In this document: positions 43,284-51,890 of the stretch, piece by piece | Layout of the letters: the number at the start of each line of letters is the position of its first letter | Position numbering within the stretch: the stretch's first letter is position 1 | DNA from: Burkholderia sp. E7m39 | GTDB lineage: Bacteria; Pseudomonadota; Gammaproteobacteria; Burkholderiales; Burkholderiaceae | NCBI GenBank assembly: GCA_001319865.1 | Contig: BBSL01000185.1 | Span: 17,103-81,102, forward strand | DNA: 64,000 bases | Direction: 5' to 3' | Translations under genes and position numbers: made by a program | Notes under the pieces: model-generated | Database searches by the model: none | Told to the model about the DNA's origin: nothing | What the model saw: only the letters and a program-made list of their open reading frames with translations

Positions 43284-44501
43284 TTACTCGGCAGCGGCAA
43301 GATGCTTGCTGACGCTTTCTATCGCGGTGTCGAAATGACGATGCTGCTGCAACGTACTTCTTAGCATTGCGAACGCCCTTGGCGCATTGATTGCGAATAT
43401 GCCGGTGATCCGATCGTCGTGCCTGAACGCGCACAGGAAGGGACGTTCCGTCTCCTCACCGACGAGCGGGACAAGTTCTCCCAGGTCTGTCCGGCCGGCA
43501 ACCTGAATGCGGCATCCGTACTGGTCGGTCCAGAAGTACGGTATTGTCGAAAAGGGGCGTGCTTGCGCACGGCCGGTCAACAGGTTTTTCGCGGCGTGCA
43601 TCCCTTGCTCGGCGGCAACAAGCCATTGCTCTCCGCGCATGACGCCACCCCACCATTCATTCGGCCAGGCCATTACATCCCCGGCAGCGTATACCGCTTC
43701 TGGTCCGGCGTTGAGCGTTTCGTCACACAGCAGGCCATCGCTGAGTTTCAATCCGGAGTCGGCCAGCCATTCCGTATTCGGTAAAACACCGATACCGATC
43801 ACGACGATGTCGGCAGGCAGCTCCCAACCATCTTCGAGCCGAACTGATTCGACACGATCGTCTCCACCAAAACCAGCCACGCGTGCGTTGCATACCAGGT
43901 TGACACCGAACTCTCCATGCAGTTGGCCCAACGCGTGACCCAGTCGTGCGCCCACTGCGCGAGACATCGCATGCTTGCCGCTTTCCAGTATGGTTACCTG
44001 TGCACCACTTGCCGCGGCGCTCGAAGCCACTTCGGAACCGATAAAACCCGCGCCGATGATGACCACCCTGATACCCGGCAGGATCTTCTCCTTTATAGCC
44101 AAGGCATCGTCAATTGTGCGCAGCGTATAGATCTCCGCCAGCGACCGGCCCATTTCCAGTTGCTGCGCGCGTGCGCCTGTGGCGATGACCAGTCCGTCGT
44201 ATTGCATCCACTGTTCGCCGATCCGGACCTGCGATCTGTTGATGTCGAGCCCGCTCGCAGGGGTGCCCAGAAGCAGTTCCACCCGTTGTTCCGCGAACCA
44301 GCTGATATCACGGTACAGCAGTTGCTCCGGGCGAATCTCACCGGTCAGGATCTGCTTGGACAGCGGCGGTCGGTCATACGGCGCGTGCGGCTCTGCGCTT
44401 ACCAGCGTGATGTTGCCTCCGAAGCCCTCACGGCGAAGCGTCTCTACCGCTCGCAGCCCAGCGACGCTTGCACCAACGACAACGACGTTGCTCAAAGACA
44501 T
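43284..44501 (-). CDS. FAD-dependent ferredoxin reductase-like protein, copy 1
   Basis: A 405-residue pyridine-nucleotide:ferredoxin oxidoreductase of the rhodocoxin/putidaredoxin reductase type. It has the FAD loop VVVVGASVAGLRAVETLR, PYDRPPLSKQIL, the NAD loop VVIIGAGFIGSEVASSAAAS, and the FAD contact EAVYAAGDVMAWPN. AGGT seven bases upstream supports the ATG at 44501. It would pass electrons from NADH to a ferredoxin; the ferredoxin at 48977 is the only one in the window. It is divergent from the VOC-Rieske gene group across 403 bases. Confidence 0.87.
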   Translation of the reverse strand: MSLSNVVVVGASVAGLRAVETLRREGFGGNITLVSAEPHAPYDRPPLSKQILTGEIRPEQLLYRDISWFAEQRVELLLGTPASGLDINRSQVRIGEQWMQYDGLVIATGARAQQLEMGRSLAEIYTLRTIDDALAIKEKILPGIRVVIIGAGFIGSEVASSAAASGAQVTILESGKHAMSRAVGARLGHALGQLHGEFGVNLVCNARVAGFGGDDRVESVRLEDGWELPADIVVIGIGVLPNTEWLADSGLKLSDGLLCDETLNAGPEAVYAAGDVMAWPNEWWGGVMRGEQWLVAAEQGMHAAKNLLTGRAQARPFSTIPYFWTDQYGCRIQVAGRTDLGELVPLVGEETERPFLCAFRHDDRITGIFAINAPRAFAMLRSTLQQHRHFDTAIESVSKHLAAAE

Positions 44502-44904
44502 GGTTGACCTCAGACGCCTGGGTTTTCCGGAATCCCCTTCTTCTTGATTACCACGCTGTGGCGATGAGCCGATCGCGCGTGTGTCATCGAAGAGCGTTCG
44601 ATGAACATCTGCCATTTGAGCTCATTTGCAAACGTCTCTATGTTAGCACCCGGTCAATGCTTTTCGGCAGCGATAAGCGCATCGAATCGCGCGTGACGCT
44701 CGCTCCTTACGCGTGTATCGACCGTAGCCAACTGTACTGATTTCGCGACCTGCACGGTTTGTCATCGAATCCGCTGCGTTTGAGAAAAGCAACGTGTACT
44801 GCACATGTCCAGAGCGCGCATGAAGGGGCACTATGCGAGAAAGCGTACGAAAGAAAAGCTGTCGTCGTGCGCAGAGACCCAAACGGTAGAACGAGGAATA
44901 GTCA
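44502..44904. promoter_or_regulatory. Divergent control region with an 8-base-arm palindrome
   Basis: These 403 bases lie between the FAD reductase and the divergent VOC-Rieske gene group. A perfect inverted repeat sits at 44584-44604: arms TCATCGAA and TTCGATGA around GAGCG. It is about 85 bases upstream of the reductase and 300 upstream of the VOC gene. This is a candidate operator for one of the MocR or other regulators, but no family-specific consensus could be matched. No gene is apparent here. Confidence 0.5.
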
Positions 44905-45294
44905 ATGGCATACCTCTCTTACGTCAATGTCTTTGCCGAAGATATCGTAGCGCTCAGTTCCTTTTATCAGCAGGTATTTGACTTCCCGGAGATCGAGTCG
45001 ATCCGGTCTCCGATTTTCCGGGGACTCGATGCCGGCAAGAGCAACATAGGGTTCAACGCGCGCGACGCTTATACCTTGCTCGGACTCGCCGAATTCAATG
45101 ATGTCAAGGGCGTCAGGTTTTTGCTGAACTTCGATCTGGAAACGAAAGAAGCAGTGGACAGGCTGGTGCCGCTGGCGGTCAAGGCGGGCGCCACGCTCAT
45201 CAAAGGGCCGTACGAGACTTACTATCACTGGTATCAGGCCGTCATGCTCGATCCAGAAGGCAATGTATTCCGTATCAACCACGTCCTGCCATGA
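44905..45294 (+). CDS. VOC-superfamily (glyoxalase-like) protein
   Basis: A 129-residue single-chain member of the vicinal oxygen chelate fold with two beta-alpha-beta-beta-beta modules (MAYLSYVNVFAEDIVALSSF and, second, RFLLNFDLETKEAVDRLVPL). The C-terminal strand VMLDPEGNVFRINHV carries the usual Glu/Asn-type residue region. Members include dioxygenases, isomerases and resistance proteins; a specific reaction cannot be assigned. It is the first gene of the rightward group with the reductase and Rieske oxygenases, which suggests a step in the same pathway. Confidence 0.8.
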   Translation: MAYLSYVNVFAEDIVALSSFYQQVFDFPEIESIRSPIFRGLDAGKSNIGFNARDAYTLLGLAEFNDVKGVRFLLNFDLETKEAVDRLVPLAVKAGATLIKGPYETYYHWYQAVMLDPEGNVFRINHVLP

Positions 45295-45454
45295 ACATGC
45301 TTTGCTGCGCTTCGTATGCAGACGCATCGACGTCACGCAGCACTTTGTCGAGGTTGCGATACGCTGCATTTCCATGAAGGCAAATCGCGAGAAACGGAAA
45401 ATCGACGTGTACTTCAGATAGAAGACGACGGACTGGCCGAGACGTGGAGAGAGA

Positions 45455-46426
45455 ATGAAAGCAGCAACGGAGACATTTGAGGTCGAGGTGCGCGGCATCC
45501 GGCTCGAGGCTGAGACTGTGCGCTCGTTTGAACTGTGGCCAATTGCTGGCGAATTGCCGGCATTTGCACCGGGAGCGCATCTCGACGTGCATGTTTCCGC
45601 CGGCTTGATACGGCAGTACTCCCTGACGAATCCCCACGAACGTTATCGATACGTGGTGGCCGTCCATCGTGACCCTGCCGGCAATGGCGGGTCGATGCGG
45701 ATGCACGATTCCGTAGCGGTCGGCGACCGCCTGATCGTGAGCGCACCGCGCAATCACTTCCCGTTGAACGAGACGGCGGCGCATTCGGTCTTCGTCGCGG
45801 GCGGCATTGGTGTGACGCCGTTGCTTGCCATGGTACGGCGCTTGTGCGAGTTGGGTAGAAGCTGGGACTTCTACTACTGTGCCCGTACGCCGGCCAAGGC
45901 TGCATTTCTGCGTGAATTAAGCGAATTGGCGTCGAACTCCACTGACGGCGCGCTTCATTGTGTGTTCGATGGGGAGCCCGGCGCGGCATCCCTGAATCTC
46001 GACGATGTGCGGGCGGCGCACGGAACGCAGGCCGATTTCTATTGTTGCGGTCCGACGCCGTTGATGGACGCGTTTTCGAAGGCGATCGCCGACGTTGCTC
46101 CCGAGCGGGTCCACCTTGAATACTTCAAGGCCCCGGCGACCGAATTGAAGCCGCATGGCGAGGCCTTCACGATCACGCTGCTGAGACGGGGTCAAACCTT
46201 CGTGGTGCCACGCGAGCGTTCAATCCTCGAGGTGCTCCATGAGAACGGCGTGCCTGTGTTGACGTCATGTCAGCGAGGGATATGTGGCACATGCGAAACC
46301 ACTGTGATCGAAGGCGAGCCGGACCACCGGGACTGCGTATTGACTCGGGAAGAGCGTGCGTCGAACCGGACCATGATGATCTGTGTATCGCGATGCAAGG
46401 GAGAGCGATTGGTTCTGGATATCTAG
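45455..46426 (+). CDS. VanB/phthalate dioxygenase reductase-type oxidoreductase
   Basis: A 323-residue three-domain electron-transfer protein. Residues 1-105 bind flavin (IRQYSLTNP), 108-225 bind NAD(P)H (VFVAGGIGVTPLLAM, FYCCGPTPLMDAF) and 235-323 form a plant-type [2Fe-2S] domain with Cys272, 277, 280 and 310 (SCQRGICGTC). It passes electrons from NAD(P)H straight to a Rieske oxygenase without a separate ferredoxin, as in vanillate demethylase. It should serve one or both of the Rieske proteins that follow 180 and about 1450 bases downstream. Confidence 0.88.
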   Translation: MKAATETFEVEVRGIRLEAETVRSFELWPIAGELPAFAPGAHLDVHVSAGLIRQYSLTNPHERYRYVVAVHRDPAGNGGSMRMHDSVAVGDRLIVSAPRNHFPLNETAAHSVFVAGGIGVTPLLAMVRRLCELGRSWDFYYCARTPAKAAFLRELSELASNSTDGALHCVFDGEPGAASLNLDDVRAAHGTQADFYCCGPTPLMDAFSKAIADVAPERVHLEYFKAPATELKPHGEAFTITLLRRGQTFVVPRERSILEVLHENGVPVLTSCQRGICGTCETTVIEGEPDHRDCVLTREERASNRTMMICVSRCKGERLVLDI

Positions 46427-46605
46427 GACACAGTACACGCCAGGGAAGAACCAGTCGCGTGTCACGCAACCCCCGCGACACACCACGCGCATGGGATGGC
46501 TCGCCAAATACCGGTTCAAGCGAGTCGATTTAGAGGGCTAGTACAAGGGCAATGCCAATCGGTCGAGGGCGGCGTCCATCACTATTGACGGAGGGAGTAT
46601 CCGAC

Positions 46606-47661
46606 ATGACGAATCTTGCAGACATTCCGGCTAACCTTGAGAAGGCCCCAAAGCCTGACCTCTTTATCGCGATGCGCAAGTATTGGCATGCGGTCGCATA
46701 TTCGGGGGAACTGACGGACAAGCCGCTCGGAGTCACCCTGTTGGGCGAGTCCGTGGTTGTGGCGCGTCTTAACGGGCAGGTCCGTGCGATGCATGGGCGG
46801 TGTCCGCACAAGGGAACGGCATTGGCGTTGGGCGACGTTGTCGACGGAACGATCGAGTGCCCCTATCACGGCTGGCGCTTCGACGGTGGCGGTCAATGCG
46901 TTCGCATTCCCGCGCGCGAGGAGATGACGCAATCGATGAACGTTTCCGTCGATTGCTACCATGCCGCGGAACACGCAGGTCTGATCTGGGTCGCGCTCGA
47001 GAACCCAGTCGCGCCACTGCCGGACTTTCCGGAACTGCACGATCCGAATTTCCGGATCTTGCAGGGGCCGATCTACGAGTGGGCGACGAGTGCTCCGCGC
47101 CGGCTGGAGAACTTTGTCGACTTCAGCCATTTTCCCTACGTCCACGACGGTACGATCGGCGCGCGCGACAACCCGGTCGTCGAGACAGTGACGGTCTGGC
47201 GCGAAGGTCACGTGCTGCGTTTTGACCGCAGCGGCGACAAGCCGCCCGGCCCCGATCTCTACACGACGCTGTTCCCGGTGAGGGACGACAAGGTCACCCC
47301 CGTCAATCAATACCACGTCTATTTGCCGGCAACCGTTCACGTGAATTTCCAGTTTCCGAACGGCAAGCACTATGTCCTGTTCATGACGGCCTCTCCCGCT
47401 ACCGAGAACTTGACGCGCAGTTTCTGGTGGCAGGCGCGCGACTTTCGCACGGACCCGATGTCCGATCGGTATTTCATGGACCTTGAAGCGACGATTCTGT
47501 CGGAGGACAAGCAGATTATCGAGTCTCAACGGCCGATCTGGTTCAGTTTCACAGGAGACGGCAGGGACGAGCGGGAGGTTCCCGTGCGCGGGTCGGACGC
47601 CGTTTCAATCGAATACCGGCGGTGGTTGTTCGAAAGGTTCAATGAGTCGAGGGACGCCTGA
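46606..47661 (+). CDS. Rieske non-haem iron oxygenase, demethylase-type (copy 1)
   Basis: A 351-residue alpha-only Rieske oxygenase. Rieske ligands: Cys66/His68 (RCPHKG) and Cys85/His88 (CPYHGW). The mononuclear iron site lies in RRLENFVDFSHFPYVHDG: His175 and His180 with the bridging Asp172. Length and motif spacing resemble O- and N-demethylases such as VanA and NdmA/NdmB rather than ring dihydroxylases with beta subunits. GGAGGG upstream supports the start. The substrate is unknown. The protein shares its fold and order of motifs with copy 2 but is clearly divergent. Confidence 0.87.
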   Translation: MTNLADIPANLEKAPKPDLFIAMRKYWHAVAYSGELTDKPLGVTLLGESVVVARLNGQVRAMHGRCPHKGTALALGDVVDGTIECPYHGWRFDGGGQCVRIPAREEMTQSMNVSVDCYHAAEHAGLIWVALENPVAPLPDFPELHDPNFRILQGPIYEWATSAPRRLENFVDFSHFPYVHDGTIGARDNPVVETVTVWREGHVLRFDRSGDKPPGPDLYTTLFPVRDDKVTPVNQYHVYLPATVHVNFQFPNGKHYVLFMTASPATENLTRSFWWQARDFRTDPMSDRYFMDLEATILSEDKQIIESQRPIWFSFTGDGRDEREVPVRGSDAVSIEYRRWLFERFNESRDA

Positions 47662-47875
47662 CCATGGAACCCGTTGGATGACGTGCGCTCGCGCCGGAAA
47701 CGAGGCATGTTCCAAAGCTTTTCAGATGGCAACAAAAAAGTACCGCAGAAATTCAGCCACTTTCATGAAGCGCGCCGAATGCGGATCAAACAGGAGACGA
47801 ACGTTTTGGACTTCAAGCCGTAGCTAAGAGAGTCACTTGCTGGTTCAATGCGTTCAAGTAAATGAGGAGTACGAG

Positions 47876-48955
47876 ATGTCGACAGTCCCCAATCTCAAGC
47901 AGGTTGTGACAAGAGGTAATGAGTTGAATGTGGAGGGTGAAGCGAAAGTCTATCGTTCGCTGCGACACTTCTGGCATGTTGTCGCCTATTCGCATGAGGT
48001 CACCGACAAGCCAGTTGGCTTCACGCTGTGTGAGCAGGATATCGTTATCGTCCGATTGAACGGCGAGATCTCGGTATTCGACGATCTGTGCCCGCATCGC
48101 GGAACCCGGTTGTCCATCGGGACCGTGCGCGACGGTTGCCGTCTGGAATGTCCATATCACGGCTGGCAATTCGATCAGGAAGGACACCTGGCGCTCGCTC
48201 CGCAGCGGCCCGACCTCGCTGGGCACCTGCGCGCGCAGACAAAGCGTTACCAGTCCGTTGAAAAGTACGGAATGGTTTGGGTCTGTCTCGAAGACAAGCC
48301 GCATTTCCCGCTTCCCGAATATCCCGTCTGGGACGATCCGGAGTTTCATTATGTAGCCGTTCCTCCCGATGACTGGAAATGCAGCGCCCCTCGCCGGGTG
48401 GAGAACTACACCGACTACTCGCATTTCGCGATCCTCCACGATGGTTACCTTGCCGATCGCACGGTTCCTCAGGTTCCTCCGCATGACGTCTGGCGCAACG
48501 ACAACAAACTCGAAAACCTTCAGGGACAGGATGCATGGGTTCGGGTGCCGATCGATTCGGCAGCATGGGGTGGCAAGGACAAGCCGGAAGACCCGTATCT
48601 CCGCCTGCGTTTCAACTGGCGCGTGTTCATGCCGTTGACCTGCGTGTACGACATCACGTTTCAGGACGGCAACCGGTACCACCTGCTGTTCCACCCGACA
48701 CCAATGGGGCCGAAGAAGATCCGCAACTTCACCGTGTCGTCTCGCGACTTTGGCGATCGGAATAATGCAAAGCAGGAGCTCAGTGACTTCGTCAAGCTGA
48801 TCTACGATCAGGACAAGTATGTCGTCGAGTCTCAACGCCCGGAGGAATTGCCGGAAGACTTGACGAAAGAGATGCATCTGAAGGGTGTCGACAAATTCTC
48901 TGTCGAGTACAGGCTTTGGCTGCTGGAACTCGCAAAGCAGTTGACTCGTGAATGA
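47876..48955 (+). CDS. Rieske non-haem iron oxygenase, demethylase-type (copy 2)
   Basis: A 359-residue alpha-only Rieske oxygenase. Rieske ligands: Cys72/His74 (LCPHRG) and Cys92/His95 (CPYHGW). The catalytic iron motif RRVENYTDYSHFAILHDG gives His183 and His188 with Asp180. The C-terminus ESQRPEELPEDL followed by FSVEYRLWL resembles caffeine N-demethylases. GAGGAG is ten bases ahead of the ATG. It is followed closely by a ferredoxin gene and a FAD reductase gene, which would make a three-component system like dicamba demethylase. The substrate is unknown. Confidence 0.87.
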   Translation: MSTVPNLKQVVTRGNELNVEGEAKVYRSLRHFWHVVAYSHEVTDKPVGFTLCEQDIVIVRLNGEISVFDDLCPHRGTRLSIGTVRDGCRLECPYHGWQFDQEGHLALAPQRPDLAGHLRAQTKRYQSVEKYGMVWVCLEDKPHFPLPEYPVWDDPEFHYVAVPPDDWKCSAPRRVENYTDYSHFAILHDGYLADRTVPQVPPHDVWRNDNKLENLQGQDAWVRVPIDSAAWGGKDKPEDPYLRLRFNWRVFMPLTCVYDITFQDGNRYHLLFHPTPMGPKKIRNFTVSSRDFGDRNNAKQELSDFVKLIYDQDKYVVESQRPEELPEDLTKEMHLKGVDKFSVEYRLWLLELAKQLTRE

Positions 48956-48976
48956 ACCATCGGGAGGTGGAGCGAA

Positions 48977-49186
48977 ATGAAGATCGAAGTGGATATGAAT
49001 AAGTGCGTCTGCGCGGGAATGTGCATTTCTCTCGCGCCAACGTTGTTTGACCTTGACGGGAATGCGCGATTGATCGTGATCAAGAGCGAATGCACCACCC
49101 CGAAGGAGGTCAAGGAAGCAGAGGATGCGATCGCGTGCTGTCCCGTCGAGGCGATCCGGCTCAACGAAACAGCTTGCTCGAAATAA
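48977..49186 (+). CDS. Small ferredoxin, [3Fe-4S] type
   Basis: A 69-residue ferredoxin with NKCVCAGMCISLAP (Cys10, Cys12, Cys16) and a C-terminal CCPVEAI (Cys54, Cys55). The C-x5-C plus CP pattern matches the [3Fe-4S] ferredoxins that serve cytochromes P450 and some Rieske oxygenases; the additional Cys12 and Cys54 leave a [4Fe-4S] cluster possible. AGGTGG upstream fits a ribosome binding site. It lies 21 bases after the second Rieske oxygenase and 22 before a FAD reductase, so it should bridge them. Confidence 0.88.
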   Translation: MKIEVDMNKCVCAGMCISLAPTLFDLDGNARLIVIKSECTTPKEVKEAEDAIACCPVEAIRLNETACSK

Positions 49187-49208
49187 CCTGCAAGCAGGGA
49201 GGGGCTTC

Positions 49209-50471
49209 GTGAATCAATCGAACAGGTCAGGGAGCCGCCGACGATCGGTGATCGTCGGCGGCGGTCTAGCTGGATTACGCGCGACTGAGGAGCTGCGTAA
49301 ACGGGGCTACGACGGCAAGATCGCGATCGTATCTTCGGAGTCGCGCTTGCCGTACGACAAGCCGCCGCTTTCGAAGGCACTGCTTCTCGGCGCAACGACG
49401 CCAGAGCAGATCGCATACCGTAGCGAGAGCTTTTATCGCGACCATGACGTGGACTTGTACCTTTCGCATCGCGCAAGCGAGTTGCGCGTTCGCGAGCGCG
49501 TGCTGGTCGCGGGCGGTGCGTCGATAGAATTTGATGACTTACTGATCTGTACGGGCTCGTCCCCTCGTCCTCTTCCGCTCAAATCAAACTTGAGCGGCAT
49601 CCATACGGTCGGCACTATCGACGACTCACTGAAGCTTCGCGCGGCCCTTGCAAAGGGCAGTCCGCGCGTGGTGATACTGGGTGCCGGCTTCATCGGCGCG
49701 GAGGTGGCCTCCAGTGCGCGCTCCTTGGGACTGGAGACCACCATCGTGAACCTGGCGGCAACACCGCTTGAGCGCGCAGTCGGTCCGCAGATGGGCGCAC
49801 AGCTGTCTGCACTGCATTCGGACCATGGCGTCACGCTGCTCTGCGGCGTGACCATCGCCGAACTCTACGGCACGGAGCGCGTCGAAGAAATCCTGCTGAG
49901 CAACGGACAGCGGATTGCTTGCGACGTGCTGGTCGTCGGTGTTGGCTCGACGCCCAACATTGACTGGCTGGCGGGCTCTGACCTCACGCTGACAGGCGGC
50001 ATTGCGTGCGACGCCGCGTTAGCGGCGGGACCGCCCGGTATCTATGCAGCGGGCGACGTTGCGTATTGGCCCAACGCAATGTTTGGCCGATCGATGCGTT
50101 GCGAGCAATGGACGAATGCCGCGGAGCAAGGGCGACATGTCGCAAGGAACATCATGGCCGGTTACGAGGCGAGAACGCCGTTCGTCGGAAGCAACTATTT
50201 CTGGTCCGATCAATATGGTCACCGCATCCAGTTTGCGGGGTCGGAGATGGCGGACGAGGTCAGGGTAGTCAAGGGCTCGTTCGAGAGCCGGCGCTTTCTT
50301 GCGTTTTACAGGAAGGGTGATGTTCTGTGCGGTGCGCTTGCGCTCGACGAATCGAAGGACCTGATGCTGGCAAAGGTTCTCATCGAAAGGCACACGCGCT
50401 GGGATCACGCGTGCGCAGCTTTGACCAAAGGCGTTGGCAAGGTCGCGAACGATTGCCTCGACGAGGTGTGA
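49209..50471 (+). CDS. FAD-dependent ferredoxin reductase, copy 2
   Basis: A 420-residue pyridine-nucleotide:ferredoxin oxidoreductase starting at GTG 49209, six bases after AGGGAGGGG. It has the FAD loop SVIVGGGLAGLRATEELR, PYDKPPLSKALL, the NAD loop VVILGAGFIGAEVASSARSL and GIYAAGDVAYWPN. It is a moderately similar paralogue of the gene at 43284. Placed directly after the ferredoxin, it is the obvious NADH-side partner for Rieske copy 2. It is convergent with the BMP transporter operon and followed by a strong hairpin. Confidence 0.88.
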   Translation: MNQSNRSGSRRRSVIVGGGLAGLRATEELRKRGYDGKIAIVSSESRLPYDKPPLSKALLLGATTPEQIAYRSESFYRDHDVDLYLSHRASELRVRERVLVAGGASIEFDDLLICTGSSPRPLPLKSNLSGIHTVGTIDDSLKLRAALAKGSPRVVILGAGFIGAEVASSARSLGLETTIVNLAATPLERAVGPQMGAQLSALHSDHGVTLLCGVTIAELYGTERVEEILLSNGQRIACDVLVVGVGSTPNIDWLAGSDLTLTGGIACDAALAAGPPGIYAAGDVAYWPNAMFGRSMRCEQWTNAAEQGRHVARNIMAGYEARTPFVGSNYFWSDQYGHRIQFAGSEMADEVRVVKGSFESRRFLAFYRKGDVLCGALALDESKDLMLAKVLIERHTRWDHACAALTKGVGKVANDCLDEV

Positions 50472-50566
50472 GGTCGGCAGAGCCAGCCTCACACTGCGTT
50501 CACCGCGCCAGATCCACGCACGTGCCGCACGGTGCATATGCGTCGAAGCCTTGTGAACTTTGAAAC

Positions 50567-50603
50567 GGGAAGAACCTGCCACGATGCTGCGCAGGTTCTT
50601 CCC
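50567..50603. terminator. Perfect 13-base-pair hairpin between convergent operons
   Basis: GGGAAGAACCTGC (50567-50579) and GCAGGTTCTTCCC (50591-50603) pair perfectly around an 11-base loop. It lies between the FAD reductase stop (50471) and the BMP transporter stop (50637) and should act as a bidirectional terminator. Confidence 0.75.
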
Positions 50604-50636
50604 TGAAGCCGTTTAAGGCGAACGGCTGGCTATGTG

Positions 50637-51716
50637 CTATTTCTGGGTGATGACGCCCTTGATGAACCAGTTCATTTTCCAGAGATCCTGATCGGGAAGT
50701 ACCTGGTCCGCTAACACGCGCGGCTTGCCATCGTTATCGCTGAGCGGGCCGGCATAGATCTGCTTGCCTTTGATGATCGCGTCGCGTTCAGCCAGGATGA
50801 GCGCCTGCTTGTCTGCGGGAACGGCGCTGCCGAAGCCGGCGATATCGGTGCCGCCGTCCTTCATTTCGATCAGCACGCCGTTCGGTGCCGGTTGCCAGGA
50901 ACCCGCGGCGATCTTGCGCACTTCGGGAATGAGAAATCTGTCCCAGACCCAGACGGACGAGCAGACGGTGGCTTTGGGCGCGAAGGACCGCATGTCGCGA
51001 TGGTGCCCGGTGCCATGTATGCCGCGCTCCTGCGCAACGAGCTGGACGGTCGGGGAATCGACGTGCTGGCCGATCACGTCGATCCCGTGATCGGCGAGGG
51101 CGGTGGCCGCTGCGCGCTCCTTGACGGGGTCGTCCCACGAGCCCGTGAACACGACGGTGAGCTGCGCGTTGGGGTTGATCTTTCGCGCGCCGAGTTCGTA
51201 GGCATTGATGGTCCAGTTGACGACCCCGAAAGGGTTGGCGGCGACGAAACCGAGCTTGCCGGTTTTGGAGGCGGCTGCTGCTGCCATGCCGCAGAGGTAC
51301 TGACTTTCGTAGGTGCGGCCGTAAAACGATTCGAGATTCGGACCGTTGGTGGTGCCCGCTGCATTGAGAAAGGCGACATCAGGGTGACGCTTCGCGAGAT
51401 CCTTGAACGCGTCGGCGTAGCCGAATGCCGTGCCGATGATGATGTTGTTGCCACGCTTGATCAGCTGCTCGACGGTGGATTCGACCACGCTTGTCACTTC
51501 GGGAACGTTCTCCACGTAGGCGATCTTCTCGCCAAACGCCGTCTCCATCTTCGCTCTCGCTTCATCGAACGATTGAGACCAGCCACCGTCGGTTTTCGAG
51601 CTGAAGTACACCATCGCGATCCTGGGCTTGGCTTTGAGAGCAAAGCCGTCCGCATGCGCTGTGGTGATGCCGCTTAAAGCCATCGATATTGCCATTGCCA
51701 GAAAACGACGACGCAT
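50637..51716 (-). CDS. BMP-family ABC transporter substrate-binding protein
   Basis: A 359-residue exported protein. A signal peptide of about 22 residues ends near ITTAHADG. The mature protein follows the basic membrane protein (PnrA/BmpA) pattern: RIAMVYFSSKTDGGWSQSF, NNIIIGTAFGYADAFKDLA, SQYLCGMAAAAASKTGKLGF and NPFGVVNWTINAYELGA. The family binds purine and pyrimidine nucleosides, though more distant members bind other heterocycles. It is the last gene of the importer operon, 174 bases after the second permease. Confidence 0.88.
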   Translation of the reverse strand: MRRRFLAMAISMALSGITTAHADGFALKAKPRIAMVYFSSKTDGGWSQSFDEARAKMETAFGEKIAYVENVPEVTSVVESTVEQLIKRGNNIIIGTAFGYADAFKDLAKRHPDVAFLNAAGTTNGPNLESFYGRTYESQYLCGMAAAAASKTGKLGFVAANPFGVVNWTINAYELGARKINPNAQLTVVFTGSWDDPVKERAAATALADHGIDVIGQHVDSPTVQLVAQERGIHGTGHHRDMRSFAPKATVCSSVWVWDRFLIPEVRKIAAGSWQPAPNGVLIEMKDGGTDIAGFGSAVPADKQALILAERDAIIKGKQIYAGPLSDNDGKPRVLADQVLPDQDLWKMNWFIKGVITQK

Positions 51717-51890
51717 AAGTCACCTCTGAAGGAAGTTGGGGATGCGACCAGTTGCCGGAACAAAAGCCTGGTGACGAGCGTGCCCGTCACTGCTTTTTCC
51801 AGGGGCGGAAATGCAGGCATCGCGCTTCGCCGATCGACGAGCGTGCGTAGCGCGGGTGCAGCGGGACCGGTTGCTCGGTACGCGGACGGC

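Noticed and set aside
47483..47827. Open frame crossing the end of Rieske copy 1 into the intergenic gap
   Set aside because: Mostly overlaps a real gene out of frame; the short part beyond it has no features.
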